NCBI GenBank assembly: GCA_047628385.1
Contig: JBLHVH010000001.1
Span: forward strand, 1-64,000
Source of the DNA: PZPK01 sp047628385
GTDB taxonomy: Bacteria > Pseudomonadota > Gammaproteobacteria > Pseudomonadales > Oleiphilaceae
DNA length: 64,000 bases
Reading direction: 5' to 3'
Part shown: positions 35,083 to 43,465 of the stretch, piece after piece
How positions within the stretch are numbered: the first letter of the stretch is position 1
Layout of the letters: each line of letters opens with the position of its first letter
The notes under the pieces: model-generated
Databases searched by the model: none
Seen by the model: only the letters and a program-made list of their open reading frames with translations
What the model was told of the DNA's origin: nothing
Program-made: the position numbers and the translations under genes

Positions 35083-35373
35083 TTATTTTTCAATAATGCC
35101 GTAAAGCTCACTCTCACTCATAATCAACAACTCTTCGCCATCAATCTTTACAGTGTTACCCGAGTACTGACCAAAGACTACGATATCGCCAATTTTTACA
35201 GCTAATGCTTGTACATCACCATTGTCTAGCGCCTTACCAGCACCCACAGCCAAAACTTCACCCTGCGAAGGTTTTTCAGCAGCACTACCGGGTAATACAA
35301 TACCACCGGCACTTGTAGTTTCTTCTTCATTACGGCGTACAACAACACGGTCGTGTAACGGACGAATATTCAT
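35083..35373 (-). CDS. groES: 10 kDa co-chaperonin
   Basis: A 96-residue GroES that caps the GroEL ring. Begins MNIRPLHDRVVVRRNEEETT, has the mobile loop around SAGGIVLPGSAAEKPSQG, and ends with the usual ELYGIIEK-like tail. AGGAGAATCGTTGAG precedes the ATG. A near-consensus sigma-32 promoter lies about 130 bases upstream, so heat induction is expected. No CIRCE-type inverted repeat for HrcA is visible. Confidence 0.99.
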   Translation of the reverse strand: MNIRPLHDRVVVRRNEEETTSAGGIVLPGSAAEKPSQGEVLAVGAGKALDNGDVQALAVKIGDIVVFGQYSGNTVKIDGEELLIMSESELYGIIEK

Positions 35374-35503
35374 CTCAACGATTCTCCTGATAGTTTTTTA
35401 TTCAAGGCTGAGCCTGCTCTAAAAACAGAACAGACGATAATTTAGATAACAAAAACAATAATTTAAACTTCAAATCGTTTTTGTATTTTTCAATTGCTAC
35501 TAT

Positions 35504-35531
35504 AAATGGGGCCAATAAGACTCTTTTCAAG
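35504..35531 (-). promoter_or_regulatory. Sigma-32 heat-shock promoter of groES-groEL
   Basis: On the minus strand CTTGAAA (35531-35525), a 13-base spacer, and CCCCATTT (35511-35504). Both halves match the RpoH consensus (CTTGAAA and CCCCATNT) exactly. Predicted transcription start near 35497. Confidence 0.93.
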
Positions 35532-35562
35532 CATACAGGCCAAAAAATCTCTACAAATAGAA

Positions 35563-36072
35563 TTATTTTTCTTTCGTCTCATCAATTTCCTGAAAGTCGC
35601 CATCCACGATGTCTACATCACCCTTTGTCACAAACCCCTTAGGTTCATCAAAAGTGTTAGAGCTCGCGTTATATTTTGTTTCTGAGTGAAAAGCCCCGGG
35701 CGTCGAATTGACCTGTAATTTTCTCACCATCGAACTCAACCACTTAGTTGCTAAATAACGCCTAACACCAGGTGTCAGCAACAAAAACCCTATGCCGTCC
35801 GTCACAAAACCAGGCGTCAACAATAACGCACCTGCAACAGCCAACATAAGCCCCTCACCCATTTCTTCAACAGGCATTTGCCCTGCTTGCATTTTCTCGT
35901 TAGCGCGCAAAAAAGCACTTAAGCCTTGACGCCTCAATAAGGAAACGCCAATAACAGCAGTCATTAAAACAAGGGCTACGGTATAAAATGTCCCGATAAA
36001 AGAGCCAACTTTCAGTAACACTAACATTTCAACAATGGGTATCACTAAAAAACATAAAAAAATAAATCGCAT
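35563..36072 (-). CDS. fxsA: FxsA family membrane protein
   Basis: A 169-residue inner-membrane protein of the FxsA family. Three or four hydrophobic helices (MRFIFLCFLVIPIVEMLVLL; FYTVALVLMTAVIGVSLLRR; GLMLAVAGALLLTPGFVTD) and the family motif GALLLTPGFVTDGIGFLLLTP. E. coli FxsA affects exclusion of phage T7 by the F factor. The gene often lies beside groES-groEL, as here. The AGGTC upstream of the ATG is weak but acceptable. Confidence 0.93.
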   Translation of the reverse strand: MRFIFLCFLVIPIVEMLVLLKVGSFIGTFYTVALVLMTAVIGVSLLRRQGLSAFLRANEKMQAGQMPVEEMGEGLMLAVAGALLLTPGFVTDGIGFLLLTPGVRRYLATKWLSSMVRKLQVNSTPGAFHSETKYNASSNTFDEPKGFVTKGDVDIVDGDFQEIDETKEK

Positions 36073-36230
36073 CGCATTGACCTAAGTTAAACAATCACAT
36101 ACTTTCAAATAAGAACGTATAAAACCAATATTATATTAAGTGCGGCCATGTAATGAAATTACAAGATGAGCGCATACTAAAACAGCCATTCCAGACATCG
36201 ATTTTTTACATCAACATATTGACAATAACT

Positions 36231-36545
36231 ATGGCGACTAATAACGACTCTGAACAAGCCATCATGCAAACGCTTGCTAGCATACCTTACGGCAAGGTAT
36301 GCACTTATGGTGGTATTGCCAAACTTTCTGGTAACTTCGGCAAAGCTCGATATATTGGACATATACTTAAAAATTTACCCAGTAACACCACCATCCCTTG
36401 GCACAGAGTGATCAATAGCCAAGGCAGAATATCATTTCCGACGCATAGTCAACGCTACCAACAGCAAAAAGAACGTCTAGAATTGGAAAGTATTCGCTTA
36501 GTTAATAATAAAATTAATTTAAAACAACATCTTTGGATGGGTTAA
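36231..36545 (+). CDS. Alkyltransferase-like protein (Atl / MGMT C-domain)
   Basis: A 104-residue protein of the Atl family, homologous to the DNA-binding domain of O6-alkylguanine-DNA alkyltransferase. Seen: QTLASIPYGKVCTYGGIAKL and IPWHRVINSQGRIS, where the alkyl-acceptor Cys of the PCHRV motif is Trp. Such proteins bind O6-alkylguanine but cannot transfer the group, and hand the lesion to nucleotide excision repair. The start at ATG 36231 (MATNNDSEQ) matches the domain edge; an in-frame ATG at 36153 adds an unrelated hydrophobic segment. The ribosome site is weak at both. Confidence 0.82.
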   Translation: MATNNDSEQAIMQTLASIPYGKVCTYGGIAKLSGNFGKARYIGHILKNLPSNTTIPWHRVINSQGRISFPTHSQRYQQQKERLELESIRLVNNKINLKQHLWMG

Positions 36546-36718
36546 ATGCACCGAACCTACTTAATAAGAGTAATTCTCGGCAAATTCACTAAACATAGTC
36601 TAAATTTAGAGTGTTAAATTCTTTTTATGCAGTCAAATCATACAGATTTAGTTAAAGGTAGTTTCCATGAAGGTCGCCTTTTTAATACACCCATTGAGAA
36701 AGCGATATTACGACACAC

Positions 36719-38629
36719 ATGAAACATCATCCACTAGTCAAAGATTTAATTAAACAACACATTCCGAGTAATGTTGACGAGACACAACTTAGTGCTTTTT
36801 TTTCAGCATTAGATCAGCAATGCTTTCAAGCAGATTTCGAGCGAGAACTGTTAGAAAAGTCAATTCAATGTACCTCTATCGAACTAACAGCCAGAAACGA
36901 AGTCTTAGAAAAACAGTTAAATGAGCTAAAACAAACTCAAACCGCTCTAGAGGAGTCTTATTCTTTACTCCATGCCAGCCTTAATTCAAGCTATGAAGCG
37001 TTATTCGTCTTAGATTTGAAAGGTAAGATTCGACTTTACAACCCAAATTTCAGCAGTATGTTTAATATCGACACCGACAAAAATCAAATAAATAACATCG
37101 AAGAGTATTTAAATATCGTCAGCACTATGACGCTTGAAAACAACCAATTCGGAAAAAACTTTCTAGATACCTTTGCCACACCCGAGAAAAAATCTCGGCA
37201 TGAACTAAAAACAAACCAAGACCGAACCATAGAAGCCTATTCAAGCCCTCAATTACTGGGGTCTAAAATAGTTGGTCAAGTATGGAGTTTTCGTGACGTT
37301 ACCGAACTAAAATTAAAAGAAGAAGAGGCACGCTACCGTGCTTACCATGATTTATTAACCGGCTTACCAAACAGGCGTTTACTCTCCACAAGATTAAGCC
37401 AGGCACTCAGCAACCTTAACAACGAAAATAAAACAGCCTTACTATTTATTGACCTAGACGGCTTCAAAGATGTCAACGACTCTCTTGGGCACAGTATTGG
37501 CGATACGCTTTTAAAAGAAATTACGCTTAGAATACAACTGGATATACCGCCTCACACCATGCTCTTCCGCCATGGAGGCGATGAATTCATTGCCGTCATG
37601 GAATCTCAAACCGAACAACAGTCTTCCGCAAATTTTGCACAAAAAATAGTGGACTCTTTTGTCACACCGTTCCATATTGAAAATGAAGAAATATACATGA
37701 GCGCTAGCATTGGTATTGCGTTAGCACCAGATCATGGCAATAGCCCAGACCAACTCATTAGCAATGCTGATATAGCGATGTATCAAGCAAAACAACGAGG
37801 AAAAAACGCCTTTGTAATTTATCAAAATAAATTAAATGAACAAGCACCTCACCGCTTAAAAATTCGAAACCAATTAAGCATCGCACTCGAAAAAAATCAA
37901 TTTGAATTATTTTTTCAACCGAAAATTTCTCTCGAAACAGGTACTATAAAAGGTGCCGAAGCACTCATACGCTGGAGCACCACTGACGGCCAATATAGAA
38001 GTCCTCTTGAATTTATCCCTATCGCAGAAGAAAATGGACAAATAATCCCGATTAGCCAATGGGTAATAAAACGTTGCTGCCAGTACCTTAAAGACTGGCA
38101 AAATGATTTAGATGATGATTTTGTACTTGCATTAAACATCTCTGCCAGACATTTTCATAAAGGTTTACTCCAACAGGATATGGCAAAAATTATATCTGAA
38201 GTCGGCATAGACCCCACAAAACTAGAACTTGAAGTCACAGAAACTGCAATAATGGACGATATTGACCTAGCCGTACAAACCCTCACAGAACTAAAGAAAA
38301 TGGGTATAAGAACCGCCATTGATGATTTTGGAACAGGTCATTCATCTTTAAGTTATTTACGAAAGCTGCCGATTGAAATCTTAAAAATAGATAAAAGCTT
38401 TATTGATGAAATTCTGATCTCCCAAGAAGATCAGACACTCGTCAGAGGTATTATTAACATGGTACACGCTCTAGGAATTGAAGTGGTAGCAGAAGGCGTT
38501 GAAAACCATAGTATGGCCTCATTGCTACAAGAGATGAATTGCGACCTAGTTCAAGGCTACCATTACTGCCGCCCAGTACCTGAAAAAGAATTCATTGAGC
38601 TCATAAGAAATAGGCAGTGCTACATTTAA
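36719..38629 (+). CDS. PAS-GGDEF-EAL cyclic-di-GMP signalling protein
   Basis: A 636-residue cytosolic protein. An N-terminal helical segment (about 1-90, coiled coil near 45-85) is followed by a PAS-like domain (about 92-200, ALFVLDLKGKIRLYNPNFSS). The GGDEF domain (about 205-370) has an intact signature in RHGGDEFIAVM (GGDEF near 287-291). The EAL domain (about 380-630) has an intact EAL in GAEALIRW (near 413), DDFGTGHSSLSYL and EGVENHSMASLL. Both catalytic motifs are intact, so it may make or break c-di-GMP; which dominates is not decided by sequence. No membrane segments are seen. It lies alone and converges with the thioesterase gene 13 bases away. Confidence 0.94.
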   Translation: MKHHPLVKDLIKQHIPSNVDETQLSAFFSALDQQCFQADFERELLEKSIQCTSIELTARNEVLEKQLNELKQTQTALEESYSLLHASLNSSYEALFVLDLKGKIRLYNPNFSSMFNIDTDKNQINNIEEYLNIVSTMTLENNQFGKNFLDTFATPEKKSRHELKTNQDRTIEAYSSPQLLGSKIVGQVWSFRDVTELKLKEEEARYRAYHDLLTGLPNRRLLSTRLSQALSNLNNENKTALLFIDLDGFKDVNDSLGHSIGDTLLKEITLRIQLDIPPHTMLFRHGGDEFIAVMESQTEQQSSANFAQKIVDSFVTPFHIENEEIYMSASIGIALAPDHGNSPDQLISNADIAMYQAKQRGKNAFVIYQNKLNEQAPHRLKIRNQLSIALEKNQFELFFQPKISLETGTIKGAEALIRWSTTDGQYRSPLEFIPIAEENGQIIPISQWVIKRCCQYLKDWQNDLDDDFVLALNISARHFHKGLLQQDMAKIISEVGIDPTKLELEVTETAIMDDIDLAVQTLTELKKMGIRTAIDDFGTGHSSLSYLRKLPIEILKIDKSFIDEILISQEDQTLVRGIINMVHALGIEVVAEGVENHSMASLLQEMNCDLVQGYHYCRPVPEKEFIELIRNRQCYI

Positions 38630-38642
38630 TCACTAAAGATGA

Positions 38643-39110
38643 TTACGGCAACACCGCATACTTACCCTTAAACTGGACACACGCGTTCTTATTTTCATCA
38701 AGTATTACTACCTCTAAATGAAAAATTGCTTTACCCCGACTCTCATAGCTTCTTTTTATATGCACCAAGTCATCGTCACTTGGCGCATTAACTGTCGCTA
38801 TTAACCGCCCCCTTAATGGCCTTAAATAATCAATTTCTCCTTTAGCGACAACGATATCTCCCGCTAACCCTAACTCTTTTGCTTTTAAATCGGTCATACC
38901 CCAGGCAGTGATCACACATAAATTATAAAGACTGCCACCAAACGCAGTACCTTTGTCATTTATATTCTTATCTAATGGCGCACTCACCACTAGCGTGTCA
39001 CCCGAATACTTATCTACACTAATACACGCCGCTCTTGCTAAAGGCAGATGCTCGATAATAAAGTTTTCAAGAGTTTTACCCGCGCTTATTTGATCCGATA
39101 TAAGACTCAC
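38643..39110 (-). CDS. Thioesterase-domain protein (YiiD C-terminal type)
   Basis: A 155-residue hotdog-fold protein resembling the C-terminal domain of E. coli YiiD (FabY-like), usually annotated as a putative thioesterase. Seen: NDKGTAFGGSLYNLCVITAW, the helix region of the hotdog fold, and VAKGEIDYLRPLRGRLIATV. The start is GTG at 39110, preceded by GAGG ten bases upstream. A perfect 32-base palindrome ends only about 20 bases upstream, so its promoter must be very short or transcription reads through from pnp. Confidence 0.8.
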   Translation of the reverse strand: MSLISDQISAGKTLENFIIEHLPLARAACISVDKYSGDTLVVSAPLDKNINDKGTAFGGSLYNLCVITAWGMTDLKAKELGLAGDIVVAKGEIDYLRPLRGRLIATVNAPSDDDLVHIKRSYESRGKAIFHLEVVILDENKNACVQFKGKYAVLP

Positions 39111-39130
39111 TTATTAACATCCTCTTAAAC

Positions 39131-39166
39131 GAAAAAAGGGGTTATATCTTAAGATATAACCCCTTT
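39131..39166 (-). terminator. pnp terminator / perfect palindrome
   Basis: AAAGGGGTTATATCTT (39135-39150) is followed immediately by its exact reverse complement, giving a 32-base palindrome, then T6 on the minus strand. It is about 150 bases behind the pnp stop and 20 bases before the thioesterase start. Confidence 0.8.
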
Positions 39167-39312
39167 CATTCTATTGATTTGCTCTAAAAATTCATACACA
39201 TTTGTAGCACACTGGTTGCTCTAATAAAAACTAGCACTAATAAAAACGGTGCTAACAAATATCATATTAATAAATGCCTAACTGTATTTTCAGAACACCA
39301 AAGCAAATAAAC

Positions 39313-41406
39313 TTACTCAGCTTCAGGCATATCTTTCATGCTCAACTTAATTCGACCACGATTATCAACATCGAGAACTTTAACTTTTACTTGTTGGCCT
39401 TCTTTCAGGACATCAGTCACTTTCTCAATACGCTCATTCGAGATTTGAGAAATATGAACCAATCCATCTTTACCGGGTAAGATATTAACGAACGCGCCAA
39501 AATCAACAATACGTTCAACTTTACCCGTATAAATTGCACCAATTTCAGCTTCGGCTGTAATACCCAAAATCATATCGATTGCAGCTTGAGCACTTTCGTT
39601 GTCTTCGCCATAAACCTTAATTGAACCATCGTCATCAATATCAACTGATGCACCAGTTTGTTCTGTAATAGAACGAATTGTTGCGCCACCCTTACCAATA
39701 ACATCACGAATCTTGTCTGAGTGAACCTTCATCGTACGCATTGCTGGCGCTTTATCAGATAAAGTTTCACGCGGATGCTCAAGAACCTTGTTCATTTCGC
39801 CAAGAATATGAATACGAGCAGCATGAGCCTGCTTAAGTGCAGCATCCATGATCTTCTCATTAATGCCTTCGATCTTGATATCCATCTGTAAAGCAGTAAT
39901 ACCTTCATCGGTACCCGCTACTTTAAAGTCCATATCGCCTAAGTGATCTTCGTCGCCCAAAATATCAGTAAGAACGGCAAACTCTTCACCTTCCTTAACA
40001 AGACCCATGGCAATGCCTGCAACAGGTGCAGCTAAAGGTACACCTGCATCCATCATTGCCAAGCTGCTTGCGCAAACACTTGCCATTGAGCTTGAACCGT
40101 TAGATTCGGTAATTTCAGACACACAACGAATGGTATACGGAAATTCTTCAGAATTAGGCATAAGTGCCTGCAAACCGCGCTTAGCTAACTTACCATGGCC
40201 AATTTCACGACGTCCTGGAGGACCCATACGACCACATTCACCTACAGAGTATGGAGGAAAGTTGTAGTGCAACATAAAGCTTTCTTTGTATTCGCCAGCA
40301 TAAGCGTCAACAATTTGTGCATCACGAGACGTACCCAAAGTAGTCGCTACAATCGCTTGTGTTTCACCACGTGTAAAGAGCGCAGAACCGTGTGTATTTG
40401 GCAACACGCCCACTTCAACCGCGATAGGACGGACAGTACTGTTATCACGCCCATCTATTCGAGGCTCACTCTTAATGATTCTGCCACGAACAACTTGCTT
40501 CTCAAGCTTAGAAAAATAACCCTTAACATCATCAGCTGAAGGAGAATCGTCGGCATCAGATACTAGTTTTTCAACAGCAGCTGATTTCAATTCACCTAAA
40601 GCGCTGTAACGCGCCATTTTATCACTGATTGAGTAAGCAGCACTGATACCTTCTGAATACTCAGATGCAATGCTTTCAGCTAAAGCAGCATTAACCGCTT
40701 CTGGCTTCCAATCCCACTTCTCTGTACCAACTTCAGCAGCAAATTCAGACACAGCAGTAATGATTACTTGCATTTCTTGGTGAGCAAATAAAACCGCACC
40801 TAACATCTCATCTTCAGTTAATTCTTTCGCTTCAGACTCAACCATTAATACTGCGTCTTTAGTACCCGCAACAACCATATTTAGCAGCGAGTCTTCTAAA
40901 AATGCATTAGTAGGGTTTAAAGTGAAGCCTTCTTCGTCAGTAAAACCAACACGTGCTGCACCGATAGGACCATTAAACGGAATCCCAGAAATAGCTAATG
41001 CTGCAGACGTGCCAATCATTGCTGCGATATCTGAATCATCAGTTTTATTCGCAGACATTACCGTACAAACAACTTGTACTTCGTTCATAAACCCATTTGG
41101 GAATAATGGACGTATTGGGCGATCAATTAAACGAGACGTTAACGTTTCTTTTTCAGAAGGACGTGACTCACGCTTGATATAACCACCTGGAATTTTACCA
41201 ATAGCATATTGCTTTTCATTGTAAAATACAGATAACGGGAAGAAGCCTTGACCTGGAACTGCTTTTTTAGCGGCAGTAACTGCAACTAAAACTGCAATAT
41301 CATCCATAGTGACTAATACAGAACCTGTCGCTTGACGCGCAATTCTACCTGTTTCAATTGTTACTTCTGACTTACCATACTTAAATTTTTTAATGACCGG
41401 ATTCAC
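39313..41406 (-). CDS. pnp: Polyribonucleotide nucleotidyltransferase
   Basis: A 697-residue 3'-5' phosphorolytic exoribonuclease, slightly shorter than E. coli PNPase (711). Seen: two RNase PH-like domains (first about 10-210, SVFYNEKQYAIGKIPGGYIK; second about 315-540, FPPYSVGECGRMGPPGRREI), a KH domain (HSDKIRDVIGKGGATIRSIT, about 555-615) and an S1 domain (IYTGKVERIVDFGAFVNILP, about 622-690). It acts in RNA decay. The start is GTG at 41406 with AGGAG six bases upstream. In E. coli pnp is autoregulated by RNase III cleavage in its leader. Confidence 0.98.
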   Translation of the reverse strand: MNPVIKKFKYGKSEVTIETGRIARQATGSVLVTMDDIAVLVAVTAAKKAVPGQGFFPLSVFYNEKQYAIGKIPGGYIKRESRPSEKETLTSRLIDRPIRPLFPNGFMNEVQVVCTVMSANKTDDSDIAAMIGTSAALAISGIPFNGPIGAARVGFTDEEGFTLNPTNAFLEDSLLNMVVAGTKDAVLMVESEAKELTEDEMLGAVLFAHQEMQVIITAVSEFAAEVGTEKWDWKPEAVNAALAESIASEYSEGISAAYSISDKMARYSALGELKSAAVEKLVSDADDSPSADDVKGYFSKLEKQVVRGRIIKSEPRIDGRDNSTVRPIAVEVGVLPNTHGSALFTRGETQAIVATTLGTSRDAQIVDAYAGEYKESFMLHYNFPPYSVGECGRMGPPGRREIGHGKLAKRGLQALMPNSEEFPYTIRCVSEITESNGSSSMASVCASSLAMMDAGVPLAAPVAGIAMGLVKEGEEFAVLTDILGDEDHLGDMDFKVAGTDEGITALQMDIKIEGINEKIMDAALKQAHAARIHILGEMNKVLEHPRETLSDKAPAMRTMKVHSDKIRDVIGKGGATIRSITEQTGASVDIDDDGSIKVYGEDNESAQAAIDMILGITAEAEIGAIYTGKVERIVDFGAFVNILPGKDGLVHISQISNERIEKVTDVLKEGQQVKVKVLDVDNRGRIKLSMKDMPEAE

Positions 41407-41582
41407 AGCGGCTCCTTATAAATTTCATATTTTCATTAATTACGTTTTGCAAAATAACTACGACTAAAGCTTTACGTCTCAATGCTCTTTTTAAACATGA
41501 TTACGGCTAAAAACACTCAGACATAAAACTTTATGGCTTTCTACAAAACACTGACTTACTTTCTATTTTCTACCTTATAAAA

Positions 41583-41621
41583 CAAAAGAACCGGCATATC
41601 TATCTTTCAAGATAAGCCGGC
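41583..41621 (-). terminator. Terminator or leader hairpin between rpsO and pnp
   Basis: CCGGC (41591-41595) pairs with GCCGG (41616-41620) with an inner TATCT/AGATA helix, followed on the minus strand by TTCTTTTGTTTT. It lies 42 bases behind rpsO. In E. coli an intrinsic terminator at this place attenuates readthrough into pnp. Confidence 0.65.
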
Positions 41622-41662
41622 ACTTAATTATCTACAACGTAGATGAAACAACACAAGGCTGC

Positions 41663-41932
41663 TTATCGACGTAGACCTAAACGAGCAATTAGATCAACAT
41701 AACGTGCTGCTTTTTTACGTTTCAAGTAGTCCAACAACTTACGACGCTGGTTTACCATGCGAATCAAACCACGACGTGAATGGTGATCGTGTTTATTACC
41801 TTTGAAGTGTGATTGCAGTTTGTTGATGTTAACAGTCAACAATGCAACTTGTACTTCTGGAGAACCAGTATCGCCTTCAGCTTGCTGGTATTCGCTTACT
41901 ACTTTTGCTTTTTCTTCGGCATTAAGTGCCAT
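41663..41932 (-). CDS. rpsO: 30S ribosomal protein S15
   Basis: An 89-residue S15, exact family length, which binds 16S rRNA at the central domain. Seen: MALNAEEKAKVVSEYQQAEG, the conserved NINKLQSHFKGNKHDHHSRR and GLIRMVNQRRKLLDYLKRK. AAGGAAATAACT precedes the ATG. Order truB-rpsO-pnp is as in E. coli. Confidence 0.99.
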   Translation of the reverse strand: MALNAEEKAKVVSEYQQAEGDTGSPEVQVALLTVNINKLQSHFKGNKHDHHSRRGLIRMVNQRRKLLDYLKRKKAARYVDLIARLGLRR

Positions 41933-42048
41933 AGTTATTTCCTTAATAATATGCAGTTAAATAATCAGCCATGACCGTGCATATTTACAGTCTGGCGTCT
42001 TGAATTTTTAACGCTATAAACACTCAGCATTCAATATAAGTGTTTATG

Positions 42049-43047
42049 TCACTCAGTATTGAAATTCACTAAACGTTTTGGCTGAATCATGCCATCTTCA
42101 AGTACATCAACAACACCCGCAAAAACGTCATAAGACGCTTCAGAATCATTTGAAATATCAGGCTTGTTTTCAGCAATTTCTCGAGAAACATAAATACTCG
42201 CCATACCTGGCTCAAGATCTATATTTTCAGCGTGCGGTATTCTAACTGCTTGGCCGAGTAATATCGACCTTGCAAGCTCATTATTTAGGCTAACTTTAGG
42301 TGTATTTGGTAATAAGCAGTCAATTGGGTGTATAAATTGATCCAACTCAAGATTTATAGCACCCTCTTCAGCCTTATCAGCTAGCGCATCAAGCGTATCC
42401 ATGGTAACTGAATCTGCTAATGTAAAGTGACCAGCTTTGAAACGACGAAGCATTGATACATGCCCACCACAACCTAATTCGCCACCAACATCTTCAACCA
42501 AAGAACGGATATAGGTTCCCTTCGAACACTCTACGGTAAGGTCCAACTCAACATCACGAAAAGCAGTTAGGTCTAAGCGGAAAATTGTAATAGGTCGTGC
42601 TGGCCGCTCAATTGTTATCCCTTTTCTAGCATATTCATACAAAGGACGACCTTGATGTTTTAACGCTGAATACATTGAAGGCACTTGATTAATGTTACCC
42701 GTAAAAGGTTTAAGTGCTGATTCAATTAGTGCTTCAGATAATGGCGGAACTGTATGGGTCGACACATGCTCACCTTCACTATCACCCGTTGTGCGAATAT
42801 CGCCAAGCGTAGCCGTTGTGTAATAGCCTTTATCTGCATTGAGTAAGTATTGGGAATATTTGGTGGCTTCACCAAAGCAAATGGGCAAAACGCCCGTTGC
42901 TAATGGATCTAGACTTCCAGTATGTCCTGCTTTTTGCGCACCAAACAATCTGCGCACTTTCTGCAAGGCAAAATTAGAAGTCATCCCCTGAGGTTTATCT
43001 AATAATAGGACGCCATTTAACATGCGCCCTTTACGTTTACGTGCCAA
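42049..43047 (-). CDS. truB: tRNA pseudouridine(55) synthase
   Basis: A 332-residue TruB that makes pseudouridine 55 in the T-loop of tRNA. Seen: NGVLLLDKPQGMTSN, the catalytic Asp in KAGHTGSLDPLATGVLPICF, and YSALKHQGRPLYEYARKGI. The start is TTG at 43047 with AAGG ten bases upstream; the resulting basic N-terminus (ARKRKGRMLNG) matches that of E. coli TruB, unlike the ATG at 43023. The start is 6 bases behind the rbfA stop. Confidence 0.96.
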   Translation of the reverse strand: MARKRKGRMLNGVLLLDKPQGMTSNFALQKVRRLFGAQKAGHTGSLDPLATGVLPICFGEATKYSQYLLNADKGYYTTATLGDIRTTGDSEGEHVSTHTVPPLSEALIESALKPFTGNINQVPSMYSALKHQGRPLYEYARKGITIERPARPITIFRLDLTAFRDVELDLTVECSKGTYIRSLVEDVGGELGCGGHVSMLRRFKAGHFTLADSVTMDTLDALADKAEEGAINLELDQFIHPIDCLLPNTPKVSLNNELARSILLGQAVRIPHAENIDLEPGMASIYVSREIAENKPDISNDSEASYDVFAGVVDVLEDGMIQPKRLVNFNTE

Positions 43048-43053
43048 TCTAGC

Positions 43054-43443
43054 TTAACCTTCGGTTTGATCGTTATCTTTCTTTCGCGCTTTTGTTATCA
43101 ACTGGTCTAACTGACGACCACGTTTAACAGACGCATCAAAATGAAAACGCAATTGAGGAATTGTCCGTAGACGAATCATACGACTCAACTCACTTCGTAA
43201 GAAACCCGCAGCACCATTAAGAATACTAATAGTCGTCTTAACCTCCTCATCATCTGCATCTAAATCTTCAGCAGTGAGCAAGGTCACATAGACGTCCGAG
43301 TACCCTAGGTCTTTAGCGACTGTTACTTGATTCACAGTTATCATGCCTAGACGGGGATCATTCAACGAAGATCTTATTAACTCAGCTAGATCGCGCTGCA
43401 TTTGGTCAGCAATGCGATCTGTTCGATTAAATTCTTGAGCCAT
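43054..43443 (-). CDS. rbfA: Ribosome-binding factor A
   Basis: A 129-residue KH-fold protein needed for 16S rRNA maturation, especially at low temperature. Seen: RTDRIADQMQRDLAELIRSS, DPRLGMITVNQVTVAKDLGY and the tail HFDASVKRGRQLDQLITKAR. It lies between infB and truB as in E. coli. Confidence 0.97.
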   Translation of the reverse strand: MAQEFNRTDRIADQMQRDLAELIRSSLNDPRLGMITVNQVTVAKDLGYSDVYVTLLTAEDLDADDEEVKTTISILNGAAGFLRSELSRMIRLRTIPQLRFHFDASVKRGRQLDQLITKARKKDNDQTEG

Positions 43444-43465
43444 ATATTTTATATACCGTTAGCGA

